Source: Geobacter sp. UBA6169 | GTDB lineage: Bacteria; Desulfobacterota; Desulfuromonadia; Geobacterales; Pseudopelobacteraceae | NCBI GenBank assembly: GCA_002422265.1 | Contig: DIUB01000035.1 | Span: forward strand, 8,852-15,707 | DNA length: 6,856 bases | Reading direction: 5' to 3' | Part shown: piece after piece, positions 1 to 5,711 of the stretch | Numbering within the stretch: position 1 is the stretch's first letter | Layout: every line of letters starts with the position of its first letter | Notes under the pieces: model-generated | What the model saw: only the letters and a program-made list of their open reading frames with translations | Database searches by the model: none | Told to the model about the DNA's origin: nothing | Program-made: the position numbers and the translations under genes

Positions 1-78
1 AGGGAGAGGGAATGTTTCTGAAGATGAGTTCTCATCAGAAAACAAAATGAACAAACTCCGTTCTCCCTTGTCGAAGGA
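1..78 (-). other. 3' flank with a hairpin, no gene seen
   Basis: This is the downstream flank of the last small secreted-protein gene. A hairpin lies at 16-40: GATGAG (23-28) pairs with CTCATC (31-36) around a 2-nt loop, and TTCT/AGAA extends the stem past a 3-nt bulge. No clear T run follows it on the minus strand, so it is only a weak candidate transcription end. AGGGAGA at 1-7 is also the inverted complement of TCTCCCT at 62-68, so the hairpin sits inside a larger inverted repeat. Nothing in this stretch looks coding. Confidence 0.3.
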
Positions 79-492
79 TTACCGAACCGTAACCGTCACT
101 ATGGTTTCCCCTGGGCTGTTACTTGAAGTCTGACTGACCTGCAGGGTTGAGCCCGACTTGCTGAGCAGTTTCCAGTAAGCCTTAACTTCTACCGGGGCTC
201 CGGTGTGGCTGTCGGTGAATGTACGAAGCAGCTGCCCGTTAGAGGTAATCTCCCAGCTTTTGCATTGGACAGCTGCGGGATAGTTGTTGCAGCTCAAGGA
301 GCCGTCTGCACCAAAGAACATGGACCCGTTGGGATAGCCGGAGCTGACCATTGTTGCCCCGTACACCATGCCGATATCAAAGGCCAGTTTTTTACCGAGC
401 CCATCAGGCAGTGTTACTGATTGCGCGGGTATGACTGAAAGCATGATCATGGCGAAAAGAGTGACAAGACGGATTACGGCACCTGTTTTCAT
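79..492 (-). CDS. small exported protein of unknown function, possibly lipocalin-like
   Basis: The protein has 137 residues. The N-terminus is a Sec signal peptide: positive residues up to Arg8, a hydrophobic core at about 9-22, and likely cleavage near the AQS at 23-25. The mature part is about 112 residues with two cysteines (Cys68, Cys77) that could form a disulfide in the periplasm or outside the cell. Alternating polar and hydrophobic stretches and a GADGSL...W.I..NGQL pattern (61-89) suggest a small beta-barrel or lipocalin-like fold, but I recognise no family with certainty. The ATG at 490-492 is supported by an AAGGAG Shine-Dalgarno about 7 nt upstream. The gene follows the 121-residue exported protein by 70 bp and may belong to the same transcript as the metalloprotease. 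The function is unknown. Confidence 0.8.
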   Translation of the reverse strand: MKTGAVIRLVTLFAMIMLSVIPAQSVTLPDGLGKKLAFDIGMVYGATMVSSGYPNGSMFFGADGSLSCNNYPAAVQCKSWEITSNGQLLRTFTDSHTGAPVEVKAYWKLLSKSGSTLQVSQTSSNSPGETIVTVTVR

Positions 493-524
493 TATTTTCT
501 CCTTGTTTCTTCAGTAAATGCCAA

Positions 525-549
525 GCCCCGTACCATCTGTTTCAGGGGC
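525..549 (-). other. weak intercistronic hairpin
   Basis: GCCCC (525-529) and GGGGC (545-549) are complementary across a 15-nt loop in the 70-bp gap between the two small exported-protein genes. On the minus strand the stem is followed by TTGGCATTT, which is not a proper T tract. It could modulate expression of the last gene or stabilise the mRNA, or it may be chance. Confidence 0.25.
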
Positions 550-562
550 GTCTGCTTTATCA

Positions 563-928
563 TCACTGCAGCTGTATTGATTCATCCTGCGCAATAACCA
601 GGGTGTAGGTAAAGCCGGCCAGATTGAAGCAGCCCAGTCCGAGGCCGGTTTTATCCTTTGGTGACATCTTGAGCTTGCCGTTCACATACACCTCATAGAT
701 GCAGGGGTCTTTCAGGCTGTACATTATTCTGGTGTTTGCCGACACATGCACCACTTCCGGGCTGTTCAAAATGGTGCCGTTGGGGTTGATGGTAATGAAA
801 CGGACGGAGACGTTGTTTCTCCCCTGGTTATCAATGTTGATTTTGTGTCCTGCCCAGGCGCTCAGGCTGGACATGATGATGAACAGTGCGCTGATCAATA
901 CAACCCTGATGGATGATTTCTGTAACAT
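563..928 (-). CDS. small exported protein of unknown function
   Basis: The protein has 121 residues from the ATG at 926-928. The frame stays open upstream to 1027, but that extension would overlap the metalloprotease gene. The internal ATG has a strong GAGAGGAG Shine-Dalgarno and starts a textbook signal peptide: Lys4 and Arg8, a hydrophobic core at about 9-20, and SAWA ending at Ala26 with likely cleavage before Gly27. The mature chain is about 95 residues with Cys76 and Cys100, a possible disulfide pair. It is rich in short beta-prone segments such as VSVRFITINPNG and YEVYVNGKL, as expected of a small beta-sandwich. I recognise no family. It starts 64 bp after the metalloprotease stop and is probably co-transcribed with it, which makes a protease partner, substrate or inhibitor conceivable but unproven. 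Confidence 0.8.
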   Translation of the reverse strand: MLQKSSIRVVLISALFIIMSSLSAWAGHKINIDNQGRNNVSVRFITINPNGTILNSPEVVHVSANTRIMYSLKDPCIYEVYVNGKLKMSPKDKTGLGLGCFNLAGFTYTLVIAQDESIQLQ

Positions 929-992
929 GTGCGTTTTCTCCTCTCGTTTAATGTTGGTGGACAAAATCATCTGGCAATAACGTGATGCACAG

Positions 993-3338
993 CTACGGGT
1001 TTTCCTCCCGGCGTCGTGACAGCACAAGATAGAGTAACGGGAGGATAATCGAGAGCGTCAGCAACAGGTCGCCGGAGCTGGCGGCTCCAACGGCGCAGCC
1101 TCCTCCTCCTCCACCGCCCGTGGGGGCTGTAAAGGAGGCAACAGCAAAGGACTGTTCATCCGTACGCTGAAACGTCCCTGTGGGCTCGTCAGGGGTAGAT
1201 GCCTTCCCGGGATTGAAGAAGAGACCACGGTCTGAAGCGACTGCCTTGCCACTGTTGTCGTTTGCAACAACCCTGAAGGAATATTCGCCCGGTTTCAGGT
1301 CTCTGAGCGAGGCGGTATAGATGCCGTCATCGGCCCTCCGGTCACCGTTGGTCCCGTCATCGACCGCTGTGAGCCTCAAGACCTCCTTACCGTCCTCATC
1401 AGAAACAATGGCCTGAACATCTGCCTGCACAACTGGGCGGTCAAGCTTGAGAGAGACCTCAAGAAGGTTCCCTGAAACAGGGCGCTGCAGCACATTCATC
1501 TGCATCAGCAGCGGAGTCTCGTCTGCAGAGCTGAAGGAATATGCCACCATGTAAATAGCGCCGTTCATCGCCTCTTTTGCCGTAAGGGTTGCAGTATAGG
1601 CACCGGTTCCTGTTGTTTCGGTATTAATGGCGTATATCCAGCCTTTTCCATCCGGGTCGGCAAGAGGTGTAAGGGTTTCTCCCTTCGGTCCGGTGATATT
1701 CAGGGTAAAGTTGTCAGCGGACGGTACCTCGACCATGATCATCGGGACTGTGTCGTATGCGCCTACAGGGATCTGCATGGTGAGCGATTTTTTTGCTGCC
1801 AGCGATGAAGCCTGAAGATCGCTGATGCTGCTCATAACAATCTCTTCGTCTTCAAGGGCTGCTGACTGCACGGCATGCTCAAGCTCGGATTCTGTCGTTA
1901 CTGTTGAAAAACTGCCGCCGGTCTGCTGTGCAAGCTGGCTCAGATAAACCTGCCGACCGGCGAAGCCCTGCCCTTCAGATGCCTTTACAGCAGCAGGTGC
2001 AGGACGTGCCGAGGCCTTTGCGGCCGACAACCGGGATTTCAGCAAGAATACATCGACAGATGCTCCGCACTGCTGCAGGGCCAGCAGCAGCTCATCGGAT
2101 ACGACAGGGTTTGTGGCGGCTATGAGGACGAGCTTTGTGGTCTGACTTGGCTTGTCGCTGTTGTAATACTTTTTTATCTGGTCAACAGCAGTCCATAGTG
2201 CGACCTCTACCGTAACCTGCGCTGCAGGTGCAATTTTTTTAAGATTGCTTACCAGGGTGTTCCGGTTATCAACGGTAACAGTGGTGCTGCCAAGTGCGTT
2301 GCTGCTGCCGCTGATCACCTGCAGTGCAGAGCCGACCGGAATCTTCTTGGGCAGTTCAGCAGCTCCGTTCAGTGCTTCCTCCCAGCTGTCGGCCGGGATG
2401 TTGGTGTCCAGCACCACCATGTTGAGAACGGGGGTGTCATCGGCCCAGACGATATTCAGGGCCCCGTTGTAGCCACTGACTGACCCTTTCTGCGGCACCG
2501 CATTGTTGTTGATCTTCAGGTCGGCCTTCGCTTTTACCCGCTTGTTTTTGAATGCCTCGAACCACATACGGTTTTCATCCCGTGCTATTTCCGGATCATT
2601 TTGAGGATCAGATGTCAGAGTGTCCCAGATGGATTTCTTATAGATACGGTAGTGTGCGGTGTTCAGCCTGTCTGCGGAGCCACTGTAGGTCTCATTGGTT
2701 GAAAACCAGTTATGATACACGGCGTGCTCATTCATGATGGAGGGATGCGTCTGAAAGTCCTCTGATGACGGTTTCCAGGTTTGCCCTGCATCAGTCAGCT
2801 CTTCGATGGTCTTGCCGCCTGAACTTGCATCCTCCCGGTACTCGTCCCACAATCCGTAGATGTAATGTCCTGATTCATGTGCCATCACCTGGCCGGGATT
2901 CGTGTCGACCTTTCCTGGCTCCTCATAGACGTACATGATGATTTCTTTGTTTCTGGTGCGCCATCCGGCAACGTTTGCAGCAGATCTGTCTGCCTTGGTG
3001 CTGACATAACGGATGTCTGCGCTGGACCAGAACTTCTTGTTCTTGTAGATGTAGACATTACGCAGGCGATGCAGGCCGTTGGTCATGGCATAGAGGGAAG
3101 CTGCGTAGTCAGTTACCGCATTTTCCAGCCATTGCTTGCTCATAATGGCCGGATTGACATATCTGGCCGGGTCCCAGTCAAGTGAGATGGTAACGTCTAT
3201 GTCGCTTACGCCGCTCGTGCTGTTATGATCAAGTCGGCTTAAAGGGTGTACAGCCGCAAGGGCTGGCGACGCACTGCTGAGCAGCATCATAATAACAGTG
3301 ATGATGGCGATGAACTGTTTACCTGCTGAATAGCGCAT
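993..3338 (-). CDS. exported CLCA-like zinc metalloprotease with vWA-like and Ig-like domains and a Cys-type C-terminal sorting signal
   Basis: The protein has 781 residues. The signal peptide spans about 1-29 and ends in PALAA. The N-terminal catalytic region carries HESGH at 154-158, then G162 and DEY at 165-167. This HExxHxxxGxxDEY arrangement is the signature of the CLCA (calcium-activated chloride channel regulator) self-cleaving metalloprotease domain, with the usual zinc-ligand spacing of H154, H158 and D165. PSIMNE at 199-204 and the Trp-rich stretch after it also resemble that family, although the CLCA cysteines are absent. A vWA-like domain covers about 300-500, but its MIDAS reads DTNIP at 311-315 instead of DxSxS, so metal binding there is probably lost. 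An Ig-like, choice-of-anchor-type domain with DDGTNGD/DDGIY lies at about 615-710. The C-terminus is a sorting signal: Gly7-Cys (741-748), a hydrophobic helix (about 757-773) and Arg3 (775-777). The ATG has AAGGAGA 5 nt upstream. It is most likely a surface-processed protease; its substrate is unknown. Confidence 0.88.
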   Translation of the reverse strand: MRYSAGKQFIAIITVIMMLLSSASPALAAVHPLSRLDHNSTSGVSDIDVTISLDWDPARYVNPAIMSKQWLENAVTDYAASLYAMTNGLHRLRNVYIYKNKKFWSSADIRYVSTKADRSAANVAGWRTRNKEIIMYVYEEPGKVDTNPGQVMAHESGHYIYGLWDEYREDASSGGKTIEELTDAGQTWKPSSEDFQTHPSIMNEHAVYHNWFSTNETYSGSADRLNTAHYRIYKKSIWDTLTSDPQNDPEIARDENRMWFEAFKNKRVKAKADLKINNNAVPQKGSVSGYNGALNIVWADDTPVLNMVVLDTNIPADSWEEALNGAAELPKKIPVGSALQVISGSSNALGSTTVTVDNRNTLVSNLKKIAPAAQVTVEVALWTAVDQIKKYYNSDKPSQTTKLVLIAATNPVVSDELLLALQQCGASVDVFLLKSRLSAAKASARPAPAAVKASEGQGFAGRQVYLSQLAQQTGGSFSTVTTESELEHAVQSAALEDEEIVMSSISDLQASSLAAKKSLTMQIPVGAYDTVPMIMVEVPSADNFTLNITGPKGETLTPLADPDGKGWIYAINTETTGTGAYTATLTAKEAMNGAIYMVAYSFSSADETPLLMQMNVLQRPVSGNLLEVSLKLDRPVVQADVQAIVSDEDGKEVLRLTAVDDGTNGDRRADDGIYTASLRDLKPGEYSFRVVANDNSGKAVASDRGLFFNPGKASTPDEPTGTFQRTDEQSFAVASFTAPTGGGGGGGCAVGAASSGDLLLTLSIILPLLYLVLSRRREENP

Positions 3339-3494
3339 GACTGTCTCCTTTCAGATACTGAATGTGGTAAGTACACACAAGGCTCTCTTCTTCATACTAC
3401 CTCCTGGGTTGCAACGGTTCTGGCAAGTAACGTTGAATTCACGAACCGCTTGATTTTCTATGCGAGTTGAGCGGCTGCGTGAGTAGCTGCCTTT
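3339..3494 (-). promoter_or_regulatory. 5' leader region of the metalloprotease gene
   Basis: This is the proximal half of the 339-bp gene-free interval upstream of the metalloprotease; the other half is the long palindrome. It contains the metalloprotease Shine-Dalgarno (AAGGAGA, 3344-3350), a 14-codon ORF with its own AGGAGG (3400-3405), and an inverted repeat CGGTTC (3415-3420)/GAACCG (3443-3448) with a 22-nt spacer. The promoter most likely lies between about 3400 and 3500, but I see no -35/-10 pair good enough to mark. Confidence 0.4.
3351..3395 (-). CDS. possible 14-codon leader peptide ORF
   Basis: An ATG at 3393-3395 is preceded by a perfect AGGAGG with a 4-nt spacer, the strongest ribosome-binding site in the window. 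It reads MKKRALCVLTTFSI and stops with TGA at 3351-3353. That stop abuts the AAGGAGA of the metalloprotease gene, so terminating ribosomes would end on or next to the next initiation site, an arrangement suited to translational coupling or leader-peptide control. The peptide itself looks like the first part of a signal peptide (KKR followed by hydrophobic residues). It could equally be a decayed remnant of an older start or signal peptide. I do not recognise it. Confidence 0.4.
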   Translation of the reverse strand: MKKRALCVLTTFSI

Positions 3495-3680
3495 TTAGGG
3501 ACCTGGAATCTGCTGATGTACCAGGTTTTATGCTCAGATTGAGGCTGGATTTGTCGTCCCTGATTGAGCAAAACTGCAGGCGTAGCCAAGGCTACGCTGA
3601 GGTTTTGTGATTGAAGGGGCGGCAAAGACGGCCTGAAGATGAGAGGTAAAACGGTAGAGTAGCAAATTCCGAGTCCCTTA
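3495..3680. repeat. ~186-bp imperfect palindrome (long inverted repeat)
   Basis: The two arms, about 3495-3587 and 3590-3680, are inverted, imperfect copies of each other centred at 3588/3589. The core is perfect: GCGTAGCC (3580-3587), AA, GGCTACGC (3590-3597). Outside it come CAAAAC-type matches, then GGC-rich blocks, TTTTA, TACC (3519-3522 against 3652-3655), GGAAT.TGCT and finally TTAGGGAC against TAAGGGAC at the ends. Identity along the arms is roughly two thirds to three quarters by eye, with small indels. As RNA it would fold into one very long hairpin on either strand. The right edge coincides with the glycosyltransferase stop codon (TAA, 3678-3680). It may be a non-autonomous mobile element (MITE- or REP-like), or two inverted copies of a ~90-bp repeat; it could also end transcription of the upstream operon. 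A 76-codon frame running through it looks spurious. Confidence 0.75.
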
Positions 3681-4787
3681 GGGTTCATCTGTACAGTGCT
3701 GTATCAGCAGGGGCTGCAGGGTAGCATGCATGGTGGTAGCCTGCAGGGCAGCAAGCAATTTTCCTGACTGGATCGGCAGGCTGAAGAAGTTTTCAGCACG
3801 CCGGCGACCATTGAGCCCCATGGTGGCTGCTCTATCCCTTTGTTGCAGTGCCAGTTCAATGGCAGCTGCCAGTGCAAGCGGTTCTTCAGCCGGCACCAGC
3901 AGGCCCGTCTCACCCTCTGACACCACCTCCGGCAGTCCGCCGACCCGTGTCGCAATGACCGGTCTGGCCATAGCCATCGCTTCCACGGCTGCAAGGCCAA
4001 AACCTTCTTTCCGTGACGGCACCAGCACCAGATCACAGGCAGCCATTATGTGCCGCACGTCTTGCTGAAATCCGAACAGGTCAACCCGATCGGTAATACC
4101 CAGATCAGCAGCCAACTGCACAAGGGCATTCCGGCTCGGTCCCTCACCCACCAGCAGCAGACGGGTACCAGGAGAGCTGCGGAGCAGTTGCGCCATTGCA
4201 ATCAGGGCTGCCTGTTGTCCCTTTTCTGGAGAAAGCCGTCCGAACAGCCCCACCAGCGTCTGCTTCGTACCATAGCCCAGCAACCGTTTGGCCTCCTCCA
4301 GCGGACGCGGAAAAAAACGTGTCAGGTCTATGCCGTTATGAACCACCTGCACCTTGGCAGGGTTCAATCCCTGCTTGCAAAGGTGCTGCCTGACCGCCTC
4401 GGATACGGCTATTACCAGCTTTGACAGTCTGAAGCAGGTAGCGCTGTTGAGGCCATGGACATGTGCCACCGAGGGAACCCCGGCCAGACGGGCGGCGCAG
4501 GCCCCCAGCAGACTGGCGGTGGAGAGATGCGTGTGGATCAGGCCATAGCCGCCTTGCCTGATCAGCCAGGCCAGCCTGATAACAGTCAGAGGATCAAACT
4601 TGCCGCAGGTCTGCCAGGTAGTCGGATTCAGGCCCAGACTGCGGGAGTAATGAACAAAGGGGCGCTCTGAGGGGCAAAACAGGCCCGTCTGCACGCCTCG
4701 TCCGGCAAATTCTTTGCAGGTATTCACCACACAGACCTCAGCACCGCCGATGCGTGAAGGAGTGATTGCCTCGAGTATTTTTAGCAT
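3678..4787 (-). CDS. GT4-family (GT-B fold) glycosyltransferase
   Basis: The protein has 369 residues, a usual length for a family-4 retaining glycosyltransferase that moves a sugar from a nucleotide-sugar donor to a lipid-linked or polysaccharide acceptor at the cytoplasmic face of the membrane. The N-terminal acceptor domain shows IGGAE at 13-17 and HTHLSTASLLG at 85-95. The donor domain shows VVHNGID (148-154), FGRLSPEKG (182-190), LLLVGEGP (210-217) and the EX7E motif EGFGLAAVE (261-269), followed by PVIATRVGGLPEVV (276-289). There is no signal peptide. Its ATG lies inside the end of the deacetylase gene (7-bp overlap, ATGCTAA), which indicates translational coupling. The stop codon sits at the boundary of the long palindrome, so the last few residues may have been changed by insertion of that element. 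The exact sugar and linkage cannot be told. Confidence 0.93.
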   Translation of the reverse strand: MLKILEAITPSRIGGAEVCVVNTCKEFAGRGVQTGLFCPSERPFVHYSRSLGLNPTTWQTCGKFDPLTVIRLAWLIRQGGYGLIHTHLSTASLLGACAARLAGVPSVAHVHGLNSATCFRLSKLVIAVSEAVRQHLCKQGLNPAKVQVVHNGIDLTRFFPRPLEEAKRLLGYGTKQTLVGLFGRLSPEKGQQAALIAMAQLLRSSPGTRLLLVGEGPSRNALVQLAADLGITDRVDLFGFQQDVRHIMAACDLVLVPSRKEGFGLAAVEAMAMARPVIATRVGGLPEVVSEGETGLLVPAEEPLALAAAIELALQQRDRAATMGLNGRRRAENFFSLPIQSGKLLAALQATTMHATLQPLLIQHCTDEP

Positions 4788-5530
4788 GGCAGCTGCTTTC
4801 CAGCCTGTACGGCACGGGCTATTTTACGTTTCAGAAGTGGGCCGACAGCGCTCCAGCGCACGTTGATCCGGGGGATTTCAAAGGGTCCACCAACAGTCGG
4901 CTGAGCAGTTCCGAGGACCGTTGTTACTGCGTTAGTGTAGCCCGCAGAGCGGGCAGCGCTGATGACCCGCTGGTCATGGTTGCCGTAGGGGTATGCCAGT
5001 GAAGTGATCTCTCGGCCCAACAGATCTTCAAGACGCTGTTTTGAGCCGATCAGCTCCTGACGTAACTGCTCATCGTCAAGTCTTGTCAGGTGAGGATGAG
5101 AACGGGTGTGGGAGCCTATCTCAAAGCCGTGTTCGGCCATTTCCCGGATCTGCCCGGCTGTCATAAGTGATTCACGACGATCACCGGCACCATAGTCCCA
5201 TTGATTACAGCCGCCTATCTGGTCAGCCACGACATAAATCGTGGCAGTCAAACCTGATCCGGCCAGAGCCGGGTACGCATGTTCGTAGACACTGCAGTAG
5301 GCATCGTCAAAAGTAAGAGCAAAGCGTTTGCGGTCGTGGTCTGCTTCAAAGGCGGCCTGCTGCAGCGATACCCCTTGCCAGCCGTCAGCAGACAGCGATA
5401 CGAGCTGCGAACGGAACAGGGCAGGTGCCACATACTGGCCGGCCACCCGCGAAGTGAGTCGGGGCAGACCGATCCGGTGATACAGCAGCACTACCGAGAT
5501 CGACGGTCCGGATGATGGTGTTACGTCCAT
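4781..5530 (-). CDS. polysaccharide deacetylase (carbohydrate esterase family 4, NodB homology)
   Basis: The protein has 249 residues. CE4 enzymes remove N- or O-acetyl groups from polysaccharides with a metal bound by one Asp and two His. The motifs are present and in order: LLYHRI at 15-20, which opens many exopolysaccharide-type deacetylases; TFDDA at 73-77, with the catalytic base and metal-binding Asp; HTRSH at 141-145, the two metal His; and AYPYG at 179-183. There is no signal peptide, so it may act in the cytoplasm or be peripheral to the membrane. The ATG at 5528-5530 has a GAAAGG ribosome-binding sequence about 6 nt upstream. It overlaps the glycosyltransferase start, which makes a shared pathway likely: assembly or trimming of an N-acetylated surface or extracellular glycan. 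A promoter for this pair would lie in 5531-5711 or further upstream. Confidence 0.92.
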   Translation of the reverse strand: MDVTPSSGPSISVVLLYHRIGLPRLTSRVAGQYVAPALFRSQLVSLSADGWQGVSLQQAAFEADHDRKRFALTFDDAYCSVYEHAYPALAGSGLTATIYVVADQIGGCNQWDYGAGDRRESLMTAGQIREMAEHGFEIGSHTRSHPHLTRLDDEQLRQELIGSKQRLEDLLGREITSLAYPYGNHDQRVISAARSAGYTNAVTTVLGTAQPTVGGPFEIPRINVRWSAVGPLLKRKIARAVQAGKQLPC

Positions 5531-5553
5531 TTACAGCCTTTCTCGGCACAAAA

Positions 5554-5587
5554 GCCCAATCATCTACTGTCCGCCACGAACGGGCCA
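5554..5587 (-). repeat. copy 1 of a 34-nt conserved DUF1566-terminus junction
   Basis: The minus-strand sequence from TGGCCC to ATTGGGC matches 6766-6799 at about 28 of 34 positions. It covers seven codons (WPVRGGQ), the TAG stop, three variable bases, and then ATTGGGC. Similarity continuing past the stop codon is hard to explain by protein constraint alone and points to common DNA ancestry or a functional DNA/RNA site. Confidence 0.6.
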
Positions 5588-5593
5588 AGCATG
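5564..5593 (-). pseudogene. relic C-terminus of a DUF1566 (Lcl_C) protein
   Basis: Between the phytochelatin-synthase-like gene and the deacetylase, the minus strand reads H-A-W-P-V-R-G-G-Q-stop (TAG at 5564-5566). WPVRGGQ-stop is a typical ending of DUF1566 C-type-lectin-like proteins, and a closely similar ending, WPVRAGQ-stop, occurs at 6776-6799. The frame continues upstream for some codons (…CPLAITSHA) but I see no DUF1566 body and no start with an RBS. This looks like the leftover 3' end of a deleted or recombined gene. It could be chance, but the shared nucleotide junction argues against that. Confidence 0.5.
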
Positions 5594-5650
5594 GCTCGTG
5601 ATTGCAAGCGGGCACAGGCAGTCCTTTTGCCTCCAGAGTACCGACACACG

Positions 5651-5699
5651 GTTGTCAACCGCCTGCTGTATCTGCCAACCTTCGCCTGCGTCTGCCAAC
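5651..5699 (-). repeat. three 9-nt motifs at exact 20-bp spacing
   Basis: On the minus strand GTTGGCAGA occurs at 5699-5691 and again at 5679-5671, and the related GTTGACAAC at 5659-5651. Their starts are exactly 20 bp apart, about two helical turns, so a bound protein would meet all three on the same DNA face. They lie upstream of the deacetylase-glycosyltransferase operon. This could be an operator with repeated half-sites or the remains of a short tandem duplication. The third copy contains TTGACA, but no good -10 follows at the right distance. Confidence 0.4.
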
Positions 5700-5708
5700 G
5701 CTGTTGGC
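5694..5708 (-). terminator. small hairpin just after the phytochelatin-synthase-like gene
   Basis: GCCAAC (5694-5699) and GTTGGC (5703-5708) form a 6-bp stem with a 3-nt loop, starting 3 nt after the TAA stop. No T run follows on the minus strand, so it is not a canonical intrinsic terminator. It may only pause polymerase or protect the 3' end. It overlaps the first of the 20-bp-spaced motifs. Confidence 0.25.
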
Positions 5709-5711
5709 GGT

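Noticed and set aside
929..1027. N-terminal extension of the 121-residue exported protein
   Set aside because: It would overlap the metalloprotease gene and bury the signal peptide 33 residues inside; the ATG at 928 has a strong RBS.
3458..3688. 76-codon minus-strand frame through the intergenic region
   Set aside because: It lies almost entirely inside the long palindrome, lacks a good RBS and has no recognisable domain; the open frame is best explained as a by-product of the repeat.
5554..5587. The relic DUF1566 terminus as a DGR template repeat
   Set aside because: Differences from the 6766-6799 copy are not confined to adenines and similarity does not extend into the upstream codons, as a template repeat would require.
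5385..5615. 76-codon minus-strand frame across the deacetylase start
   Set aside because: It overlaps the deacetylase N-terminus in another frame and has no motif. Its upstream part overlaps the DUF1566 relic but in a different frame.
5653..5658. TTGACA as a -35 box for the deacetylase operon
   Set aside because: At 16-18 bp downstream the sequence is TGGAGG-like with no resemblance to TATAAT, so it is better seen as part of the 20-bp motif series.
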